Source: Siphonodentalium dalli
Lineage: Eukaryota; Mollusca; Scaphopoda; Gadilida; Siphonodentaliidae
Direction of reading: 5' to 3'
Assembly: GCA_032622095.1 (NCBI GenBank)
Contig: CP136061.1
Location: forward strand, 215,728,373 to 215,792,372
Length of the DNA: 64,000 nucleotides
This document shows, in pieces, positions 56,449-64,000 of the stretch. The first letter of the stretch is position 1, and every line of letters begins with the position of its first letter. The notes beneath the pieces are model-generated. The model was not told the DNA's origin. It worked only from the letters and a program-made list of their open reading frames with translations, and did not search any database. Position numbers and translations under genes: made by a program.

Positions 56449-57049
56449 AATTCATGTAAACCGCTCCCAAGTGTTGATAAATCCTTTATTATATGCTTGC
56501 CTATAAAATAGTGGGTAATTACCGAAACATAGATATCTAAATGTATCTCTCTTAGAAGACACAGTGAAATACAATTTCGTTATTTCACTGTAGGTTTCAT
56601 TATATTTCAATGTTGCCCGCCCGTGGTTTATGCGAAGAAAAAATTGAAGACAAATTCTATAACCACACTATAGTAAATTGTCTGCAAACGTATTGGTTAT
56701 AACCCATAAGCTTATTCGAAACAAGAGTTATTTCTTATAATTTAATCCGTCATTTCACAGGAGAACCACCATAAGTAAAAAGCAGAAATAAATCAAGCGA
56801 AAAACTTTCAGAAGAAAATCACACGCGCGTAAAGTTGAAACAGACACTCTTGACATCTAATTATCAATTGAACATTTTTGTTATCAATTCAGCGTTTTTG
56901 ATTGGCTAGCCACAACTTATCACCCACTGTGCAGCTGTGACCAATGCATATATATTTCGACTTGTTAGTTTCTATTACGTATTTCATTTCTTTGCAGAAG
57001 TCTTGTTGCTTTATCTAGTATATGTATAGCAGTACGTGTCTTGATCAAG
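56449..57049. other. Unassigned sequence
   Basis: An inverted AGTGAAATA...TATTTCACT motif lies near 56561-56591. Nothing else is recognised. Confidence 0.4.
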
Positions 57050-57190
57050 TTATAAGATGACATGAATTGAATGACAATACCTTTATAGACTCATTAGTGT
57101 ATAATGCACACAAGCTTTCGGCCTTCTGTGAAGTCTTTATAAATTTTGTTTTCACTTGATAAAGACATGACAGAAGGCCAAAAGCTTGTG

Positions 57191-57383
57191 TACAGTAATG
57201 CTCTAAGTAATCGCCTTCTTAACCACAGCAGAATTATGGGTAACTTTTCAGGATTTAGTCGGAAATATGGCTCGGGGAGAGCTTTCCAATGAATGGCAAC
57301 AAGCCATATTTCCGACTAAATCCTGAAAAGTTACCCATAATTCTGCTGTGGTTAAGAAGGCGATTACTTAGAGCATTACTGTA
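57191..57383. mobile_element. Family A foldback MITE, copy 17
   Basis: TA flanks 57193-57381. The left arm lacks the CTTGTTGCCATTCATCGGAA segment near the loop. Both arms share a private variant (CGCCTTCTTAACC / GGTTAAGAAGGCG). It is inserted in the right arm of the surrounding palindrome. Confidence 0.92.
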
Positions 57384-58089
57384 CATTATACACTAATGAG
57401 TCTATAAAGGTGTTATCATTCATTCAATTCAGGGTTGGGGTAATTGTAATTTGTAATTGTAATTGAATGTAATTAATTACATTTTCCCAAGTAATTGGAT
57501 GTAATTTGTAATTGAAGGTTTTTTCAATTACATGTAATTGAATGTAATTAATTACATTGAGAAAAGGGGTGTAATTTCAATTACATTTCAATTACATTTT
57601 CAATTACATTCCAAAAATACAGACCAATATAACAAGTTAACACATCAGCATTTGTATCTGAAATGTGACATGACTATGATATGTTAATAGTATCAGGTAA
57701 AACACTTGGTTGACTAGTGTTATACACATGGGGTCATTATCCTCATATTTTCCTTCTATGTTAGTAGTTTCATCGATACATGTTCTAAATTAAAACTTCA
57801 AAGATGGAGTCATGAAACCCTCTCACTATAGAAGTCACACAATGTTTTGATAGTCTAATTGTGGTTTGATTTAAAACAACTCACAAGTTGTGGGTCACAA
57901 TAGAATTAATATAAACAATGTTTTGATAGTGCATCATTGGTGGTGACCTGTTACCATGAATATTGGGTTGTTGTCATAGCTCAATACTATACTTCAATGA
58001 TGACGACCGCTCCGTGAATACAGTGATTACTCTTTCGTGTACCCCCCCCCCATAACACATGAGATGGTCTCATCATTTGTTGTTACAAG

Positions 58090-58610
58090 TTTGTATATAA
58101 CTGCATCACTGACTATCAAGCAATCATTGGACCTCGGACACCAGCGAGGGAAGATGCCCTTCAGGTCGTCAACGGGATGATGCCAGGAGAAGACGGGAGC
58201 TGCTGGATAAAGTTACCAGGACACCCGGACGACTTCCAGCTGGCCTTCTTCTCCTTGGATTTGACCATACCATCACGTCAGCCATCCCTTTGGAGAAGCC
58301 TGGACTCCGGATACCATCTAGCAGGAGTCCACCTTCACCACAACCGTCACGACGAGGCAACAACACCTGCTGGGACACTGCAGCTACCAACAACCTGCAG
58401 TGTTCCAGGGGGCTAAACACCCCCTCGTCTGGACACCAACGACGGAAAGAAGAAGAATTTGCATACAAAAGAAGAAAAAAATGCTTCTTCCTTTCTTTTT
58501 TTTTTATGTTATTCAAATATTATAAAAGGCTAAAAATGAAGGGTTAGGGAATGGGCCTCTTGGCCCATTCGAGAATCCCGGGGTTAGCCCCCCCCAAACA
58601 CTCCCTATAT
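58090..58610 (+). other. GC-rich foreign-looking segment within the hAT
   Basis: Between AATTACA-rich termini and the BED exon lies a compositionally distinct stretch. Overlapping open frames on both strands (58177-58416, 58290-58547 plus; 58169-58516 minus) have biased Pro/Arg/Ser/Leu content and no motif I recognise. It could be a captured cellular exon, a nested retroposon or an original 5' leader. AAAAGAAGAAAAAAATGCTT at 58468 could be the remnant of an A-rich tail. Confidence 0.5.
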
Positions 58611-58651
58611 AAGCAATCATTATCTCTTTGCCTCTATTAGAGTCATTAGCG

Positions 58652-58797
58652 ATGCCTTCTCAACGTTTTTCATTCATTAGGCAACATTTTACCTTGCCCA
58701 ATGATATTTCTGACAAATTCAAAGCTACATGTAAACATTGTCCAACACTGATTTCGGGTTCAGCAAAACAACTTCAAATTTCATCACACATCTAAAG
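58652..58797 (+). pseudogene. BED zinc-finger exon of hAT transposase, frameshifted
   Basis: From ATG at 58652 the frame reads MPSQRFSFIRQHFTLPNDIS and then DKFKATCKHCPTLISGSAK, giving the C-x2-C half of a BED-type DNA-binding finger. At about 58765 the frame shifts by one base. In the neighbouring frame the sequence continues as SNFITHLK, the expected second half before the zinc-binding histidines. The exon ends at GTAAGT (58798-58803), a consensus donor. One base missing from the A-run at 58763-58766 is the simplest explanation. BED fingers in hAT proteins bind subterminal DNA. Confidence 0.8.
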
Positions 58798-59337
58798 GTA
58801 AGTCATGTTGAATTTTATTTTATATTATTTAGATATGTTATTGTTATTATTATATGTATATGTTTTAATACACCTACAATAATGTGTATATCATCATGAC
58901 AATATGTACATAATTAATACAAGTACATGTATTGAATTAAAAAAAAAATTCAAATTTCTGAACATTCCCGGAATATATCTTTAAAAGTAATACATTCATT
59001 TTAAAACAATAATTGTTTTATAACATTAATAATAAATGCATTTTGTCTTCATAACAAACATCATTTAGTCTATTTGTTTTGAGCTTAACTATTCATCTCC
59101 ATATCTGGTCAGTTTTGTGCACTTAATCTGTCTTGTTGTCCTAATTATATGACTCCACTGCAGTATTTTATCAATGCGTTAATCCCCTAACAAAGGCAGT
59201 ATTAGGCAGGTGGCCTGTTTTACTTCATAATCCTGATTATGTCATTGTGTGTGATTTACAACCCTAGCTGGCTTGATTGTTTTAATCCCTGCTATTAGTA
59301 TGTAAGCAAATTATACATAATGATATTTTTGTTTCAG
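58798..59337 (+). other. Probable intron of the hAT transposase gene
   Basis: It begins GTAAGTCATG and ends TTTTTGTTTCAG, a good GT-AG pair with a pyrimidine-rich end. It is AT-rich, with no open frame. The following exon opens with RKH in the BED-compatible frame, so the splice restores the finger's H-x3-H end. Confidence 0.7.
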
Positions 59338-59560
59338 CGGAAACATAGGGATCAATATGAGCGCCCTCTTCAGTTTCATGGATGAAGTGCCAACTACACC
59401 GATCCTCACAACTGACAGTGATGAGGTTACGAAATATCTACAGGAACCGTGCGTGCCCCGTGATACCAGTCCACTCACATACTGGCGACTTAATTGTACA
59501 AACTTTCCTGGGTTAAGCCTGCTAGCTGCAATTCGAAAGAATGATGATGGTCAGGTGTAA
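59338..59560 (+). pseudogene. hAT transposase C-terminal dimerisation exon, catalytic core missing
   Basis: The exon starts after an AG at 59337 and encodes RKHRDQYE in the frame that completes the BED finger. About 40 bases on, the meaningful frame changes: from an ATG at 59357 it reads MSALFSFMDE and later YLQEPCVPRDTSPLTYWRLN and FPGLSLLAAIRK, the signature of the hAT C-terminal dimerisation region, ending at a stop (59558-59560). The RNase H-like catalytic domain that normally separates these parts (several hundred residues) is absent, so the frame change marks an internal deletion joint. The W-R-x-N and FPxLSxLA residues are intact. It cannot encode an active transposase. Confidence 0.85.
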
Positions 59561-60069
59561 CCACCACATCAAATGAACAATTTGTGCTCTACATGTAGTT
59601 GTTGTTTTATTGTTTTGTTTACATTGTTTCACTGATCATTGTTACATTAATTTGCTTTTATATTTTATGTATATCAATAAAGTTCATCAAACACAAATGA
59701 CTTTCCTCCTTGAAGCTCTTCCCGAATCCCGATTTTCATTAACCAAAAGTAATTGTAATTGTAATTGAACCAATGTAATTGTAATTAATTACATTGCATT
59801 TCCAATGTAATTGTAATTGCCATATTTCAATGTAATTGTAATTAATTACATTTCAATGTAATTGACCCAACCCTGATTCAATTCATGTCATCTTATGCTT
59901 TATCTAGGTAATTATGCACTTATGATTAGTAGGAAGTATTCTTCCCGAGTATTGTTCAAATTGCTGTACTATTAAAAGTAAAAATGCGGCATAACTTAGC
60001 AACTTTCAGCTTTAATAAGATGAACATAATAAAAAGAATATCTACATTTTTTGTTTGAATACCTGAAAC

Positions 60070-60590
60070 ATACCAAATTCACCCTTTGGGGACCTCATTC
60101 TGCTTAGGCCTCAACTGCTGTGGGATACCTAGGATCAGGTTGATGTTCCACAATTGAAGTTCACCCATTAGTTACTTTGATTATGCAATGTATCTTCTAC
60201 CAATTAACCCTTTGGCGAGTAAAAGAACGACATATATGTCGTCTATCGGTTTAGGAGTAGAACGACATATATGTCATTTCAGGAAGTGTTATTTTATGTA
60301 GACATAACTTCAATAAATCATATGATTTATAAATGATTTGTATAGGACTTATTTTGATTAATATAATGTCCCGGATGTTTAAGTGCAATCGATTATGATA
60401 ACACACTTAAAAAAAAAATGCATATAAATTAAAACGAATTATTGGACACTTTTGACCCGAACTTGTTAATAATTAATGCTATGACGTTGATGTTAAATTT
60501 ACTCATGACGCCATGTATATGACGTTATAGATACTCTCCAAAGGGTTAAGGGATATAGAAACTGAATAGAAGTGAAAAAGTAACTCATTT
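60070..60590 (+). mobile_element. Family B fragment split by a family F element
   Basis: ACCAAATTCACCCTTTGGGG, CTCATTCTGCTTAGGCCTCA and ATGCAATGTATCTTCTACCA match the left-hairpin exit and spacer of family B. The spacer resumes after the insertion as GGGATATAGAAACTGAATAG. The outer ends are missing. Confidence 0.78.
60204..60549. mobile_element. Family F TTAA element
   Basis: TTAA bounds CCCTTTGGCGAGTAAAAGAA at the left and ATACTCTCCAAAGGG at the right. Only about 9 bp of terminal inverted repeat is shared. The left part has a duplicated AACGACATATATGTCGT motif (60227 and 60259). There is no palindrome of the family C type. Confidence 0.85.
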
Positions 60591-60779
60591 TGTTTTTGAA
60601 AGATTAACAAAATATTTTTTGGTTTCCCTCTAAAACGTCGAAACGATATGAAATAAATACACAGAATATTCAATATAAACAAAATAGCATCTTTCTTGTA
60701 GCAATCTCATGTTATTGTAGAGGTTCTAAATAGTAAGATATATAGGTTTTGTAAAAATTAGCTAGAATCCTGTATACAT
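60591..60779. other. Unassigned AT-rich sequence
   Basis: Nothing is recognised. Confidence 0.35.
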
Positions 60780-60864
60780 ATTTAATATACATGCCCACAT
60801 TCCCACACTCGCAGATCTATATACACGCCCACACTCACATATCTGTATCCACACCCACACTCAC
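60780..60864 (-). repeat. CCCACACTCACAGATCTATA minisatellite, about four units
   Basis: Irregular 20-24 bp units overlap the donor site proposed for the adjacent exon, so that donor may be a repeat artefact. Confidence 0.75.
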
Positions 60865-61157
60865 AGATCTAGCAAAATTGTAACAGATAGTTTGGTGCGC
60901 TCTATGTTGGATCATGCCAATGAGACACATAACATAGTGACTAACATCGGGATCCACTTTCCGGGAGAAATACTCCATCATTGAATGAAGCAGAAAGATT
61001 GACTGGTTCGCATCAATTTCCCCTGCAGCTTGTGCCATGTACGTTCCAACTCCGTGGGGATCGACAGCTGTTGTACGATTCATGCTGAATAATGTTCCTG
61101 CTTCTCTGCGTCTCCGATCCCATAAGGATCAGGTCCGTCGTGAAGACAGATAGCTTT
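60865..61157 (-). CDS. Candidate coding exon, unrecognised
   Basis: The minus strand is open from after a TAG (61158-61160) through 97 codons to AGATCT, followed by GTGAGT. It reads AICLHDGPDPYGIGDAEAGT early, AVDPHGVGTYMAQAAGEIDA in the middle and VMCLIGMIQHRAHQTICYNF near the end. Residue composition is balanced and the DNA is less AT-rich than its surroundings. GTTAG-AAAGC at 61157 could be an acceptor, although its pyrimidine tract is poor, and a Met codon at 61083 is an alternative start. I do not recognise the family. It could be a host exon or a piece of an unidentified transposon protein. Confidence 0.4.
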
Positions 61158-61160
61158 CTA

Positions 61161-61300
61161 ACACCATTCCTCTTACGATTTTCCATCATTTTCCCATTCT
61201 TTAATGAGAAAATTATTGGTATTTCATGTTCCTGTTAAGTTCACATATACAATTGTACCATTGACAATATGGATGCATGTACTTAAAGTTTTGTGCTGAT
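61161..61300. other. Unassigned sequence
   Basis: Nothing is recognised. Confidence 0.35.
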
Positions 61301-61555
61301 TTAACCCTTGTTTACTATAAGAATGGATCCTTCAATTCAGTTATAATAGTATATTTGGAATGGCCTATTATTTATCTGGAGGGGTGTTCATGAGATTGCA
61401 GCATATGACAGATAATACAAGTGTTGTTTGATTCCTTCTCATTGGTGGGAAATGTTCAGACAATAAGTTCAACAAACGGCTGGTCTATTCTTTATTGTGA
61501 GGGATGTTCAGGAAATATAAGTGCACGTAAAAGTAAAATCAACATCCATGACTTA
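61301..61555 (+). mobile_element. Family G TTAA element, left part
   Basis: TTAACCCTTGTTTACTATAA, GGCCTATTATTTATCTGGAG, CAGACAATAAGTTCAACAAA and GGATGTTCAGGAAATATAAG follow the order of the 56203 copy and the reverse of 42954. No right TTAA end is found before family H begins. Confidence 0.65.
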
Positions 61556-61586
61556 TATTTTCACTCATCCGAGTCAGCTGGCAGAT

Positions 61587-62425
61587 TTAACCCTTTCAGT
61601 GCCAGGGGCCGATCTCATCGGCCTAATTTACGGTCTGTAAAATCGACCCTAAAAAAATAAAATAATTTTTTTTTTTTTTTTTAGATTTTTTTTTTTTGGG
61701 GTTGAATTTGTTTTGGGTATGCTTAAGCATGCTATAACGAATTAAAAAAAAACTGGATAAAACCTTAGGAGCATGTTATAACTCAAAACTATCACCAAGT
61801 ATTCATAGTAATAATTGTGATGCCCATGAAAGATTCCCTGGCACTAAACCTACAAAATAAGTCTGTTAAAGAATATAAGAAAAAATTATTAAAATTGTAA
61901 AAAATTGTAAAACATAATAACAAATGATGAAAAATTGTTAGGCCAATGCATTCTCTTATATATGCGAGGCGACCTATGGTTGACTCGCATATATAATAGA
62001 ATGCTTTGGGGGCCGATCTCATCGGCCTAATTTACGGTCTGTAAAATCGACCCTAAAAAAATAAAATAATTTTTTTTTTTTTTTTTTAGATTTTTTTTTT
62101 TTGGGGTTGAATTTGTTTTGGGTATGCTTAAGCATGCTATAACGAATTAAAAAAAAACTGGATAAAACCTTAGGAGCATGTTATAACTCAAAACTATCAC
62201 CAAGTATTCATAGTAATAATTGTGATGCCCATGAAAGATTCCCTGGCACTAAACCTACAAAATAAGTCTGTTAAAGAATATAAGAAAAAATTATTATTAA
62301 ATTGTAAAAAATTGTAGAAAACATAATAACAAATGATGAAAAATTGTTAGGCCAATGCATTCTCTTATATATGCGAGGCGACCTATGGTTGACTCGCATA
62401 TATAATAGAAGGCTTTGGCACGAAG
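61587..62425 (+). mobile_element. Family H TTAA element, tandemly duplicated body
   Basis: TTAACCCTTTCAGTGCCAGG opens the element. A 404 bp body starting GGGGCCGATCTCATCGGCCT occurs at 61605 and again at 62009, the two copies nearly identical, including the T-runs and a shared CGACCTATGGTTGACTCGCA palindrome variant. The second body ends GGCTTTGGCACGAAGGGGTG, with no TTAA right terminus. Confidence 0.88.
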
Positions 62426-63295
62426 GGGTGGTTATGGAGTGTAGTTTATTTGGTACTTGGAGCTGCATGATTTAAGCTGCCCCACTGTGCATGCACTGAA
62501 GTATTCTGACATCCTGATGCAACCTCAAATGACGCATAAAGTTGGCTGGAATCGTGATGTGGGTGCGATTTTTCTCACATCAATGAATCAGGTTTCTTTG
62601 TCTGCAGTTAAGGACACTCTCCTTTGATGCAAGTATCTGTCTCCAATCCTACCTTTTCTAATGTCACCATTTTCCTTGAACCCTAGAAAATTCCCCGGAC
62701 CACTCTATCCTAGCTTGGAGAGATGCCTAGCTCTTAATTGTAGCTTAATAATTGGACACCTCAGACAGAGGGGAGTGCAGGCTTGTGTGTTATTTGAGGC
62801 AGCAGATAGTGAAGTACTTTGATGTAACATTTATGGGTGAGCCCCTTGCTTTGGCAAAAAGTACTTGTTTATCATTAGTGTGTGCCCACATACTCACTTG
62901 TCTGATATGGATTTTTCAACTTTTCTTAATCTACATGTACCCATTGCCCTCAATGAACTGGGGATTTCTAGGGTTGCATCAATATAGTTTTCTAGACGGG
63001 CAACAATAGAGTTTTCTTTTCATGTGTAATATTTTTGGTCTTTTCTACATCGACAATGTCAATTTTATCTCTACTTGTCTGTCAAGACAGGCTGTAGCTT
63101 TAGTCAGTTTGTTTCATGCGATACCGGGATATACATTTTTACTATTTTTAGAACATTACGACACTTAAAATTCAACATCTATATTTTAAAACACAGTCAA
63201 GTGATATATGTTAAAACCAGTTATTTTATTATGTTTTTTGAGTAATAATAGTGTCTTCAAAAGAATTTCATATCAATTTTTTAATGTGTACCCAT
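62426..63295. other. Single-copy-looking sequence
   Basis: An 85-codon plus-strand frame (62752-63009) has a hydrophobic middle (AHILTCLIWIFQLFLIYMYP) but no recognisable family. No local repeat is present. Confidence 0.4.
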
Positions 63296-63700
63296 ACCAT
63301 GTATGTTCATCTGTCCATCTATCAATCTGTCCATAGACACATGCTATCCGACGCGATAACTTGAATAATTTTTATTGAATCATGTTCATATTTTATGTAC
63401 AGGTTTATGATGACACACCCCTCACCTGTATACTTTTTGGTATTGATTGGTTTGTAGAGCTGGTCCCATTGACGTATATATATAAGACTCCAGCTACCTG
63501 TGGAGTAGACATAATGATAACATATAATACATATATAACATGGTTGATCCATCCATCCCATAGACTTGTGCTAACCGACATGATAACTCAGAACATTTTT
63601 ATTTCTATATTGTTGAAAATTTCAATACATGGATCCAAATGACACACACTTCACCTGTATAGTTTTTTGTATCTTTCCAATGATTGGCTTAGAAAAAAAA
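63296..63700 (+). repeat. CCATCTATCAATCTGTCC-type direct repeat pair
   Basis: CCATAGACACATGCTATCCGAC to GACACACCCCTCACCTGTATA (63331-63432) recurs as CCATAGACTTGTGCTAACCGAC to GACACACACTTCACCTGTATA (63559-63661). The copies are about 230 bp apart and diverged. Confidence 0.75.
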
Positions 63701-64000
63701 TTAACCCTTCCATCTTTACATTTAATACATTACCCTTTAACTATAATTATTATGATTATAAAGCATGATCATGGAAATCGAATCCATTTAAACAATTAAG
63801 CAGAATACTCTTAACAGTAATTAAGTTGGCTTAATGGGATAACACTTTAGCATATTGCCATGTTAATAACTTATTTGAGCTTCAACCTTTGTGACTTCTA
63901 TCTGATAACATATTGTCTGTTTCACTCTAATAAATTAATAGAGAGAAGTGAATTCTCTTAATTTTATATTTCTGGGCTGCCAGGGGCACATGCCTGGGTC
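63701..64000. other. Unassigned AT-rich sequence
   Basis: TTAACCCTTCC at 63701 and CCCTTTAAC at 63732 resemble TTAA element ends but do not form a unit. Confidence 0.35.

Larger units (their letters stand above)
57422..59883 (+). mobile_element. hAT transposon derivative, exact 8 bp TSD
   Basis: The 2,446 bp element 57430-59875 is flanked by ATTCAATT at 57422-57429 and 59876-59883. Termini are CAGGGTTGGGGTAATT and (reverse complement) CAGGGTTGGGTCAATTACAT, each followed by dense AATTGTAATT / AATTACATT words for over 100 bp. The CAGGG start, 8 bp duplication, and BED and dimerisation remnants establish the hAT superfamily. Confidence 0.95.
57050..59905. repeat. Palindrome with both right-arm halves displaced by insertions
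   Basis: The left arm (57052-57140) runs ATAAGATGACATGAATTGAA, CCTTTATAGACTCATTAGTG, TATAATGCACACAAGCTTTC and GGCCTTCTG. The right arm restarts at 57158 (TGATAAAGACATGACAGAAG), is broken by a family A element at 57191, resumes at 57382 (TACATTATACACTAATGAGT), is broken by a hAT at 57430, and resumes at 59876 (ATTCAATTCATGTCATCTTA). Confidence 0.9.

Overview
The window looks like nuclear DNA from a marine-invertebrate-type eukaryote: AT-rich, with no operons, no long open frames, many intron-like stretches, GT-AG style splice signals and a very dense load of small non-autonomous transposons. I cannot name the species. I see no complete host gene, no rRNA or tRNA gene and no CRISPR array. Most short open frames here are accidental translations of repeats.

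The main content is four repeat systems, named here A to H. Family A is a near-perfect ~213 bp foldback MITE with CAGTAATG termini and TA target duplications (mariner/pogo-like). I count 17 copies, several with one arm lost. Family B is a hAT-like MITE with CAAGCCT termini and 8 bp target duplications, made of two ~92 bp hairpins with or without an AT-rich spacer (about 16 whole or partial copies). Families C to H are piggyBac-like elements bounded by TTAA and starting CCCTT. Family C (six ~400 bp copies) is nearly uniform and therefore young. A palindrome beginning CCAATGCATTCTCTTATATA is shared by families C, D and H. The fourth system is larger elements: three hAT elements (43428-44338, 57430-59875 and an old one at 18918-20734), a foldback-like element whose terminal repeats are arrays of 16-mers (41402-42895), a 5'-truncated LINE (19253-20470), a tRNA-derived SINE (14383-14781), and minisatellites at 1152, 9318, 11458 and 46205.

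Layout: 1-8 kb, MITEs plus a 535 bp tandem repeat with an inverted arm. 8-14 kb, families A, B and D and two minisatellites. 14-17 kb, a SINE and mostly single-copy sequence with a weak signal-peptide-like frame. 17-24 kb, nested hAT, LINE, B and C elements. 24-33 kb, decayed repeats and a TTAA element split by a GC-rich insertion. 33-44 kb, MITEs, an ~850 bp duplication with one copy occupied by family C, the foldback-like element and a hAT. 45-54 kb, a minisatellite, families A, B and C, and a candidate host exon. 54-64 kb, a palindrome invaded by both a family A MITE and a hAT that keeps two transposase exon remnants, then a candidate exon and more TTAA elements.

The most informative signals are nested insertions with recognisable empty sites inside the same window, matched sequence variation between the two arms of single foldback copies, and reuse of one palindromic module by several TTAA families. 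Host coding content is limited to four low-confidence exon candidates (12546-12710 +, 16797-16928 -, 52442-52654 +, 60865-61157 -).
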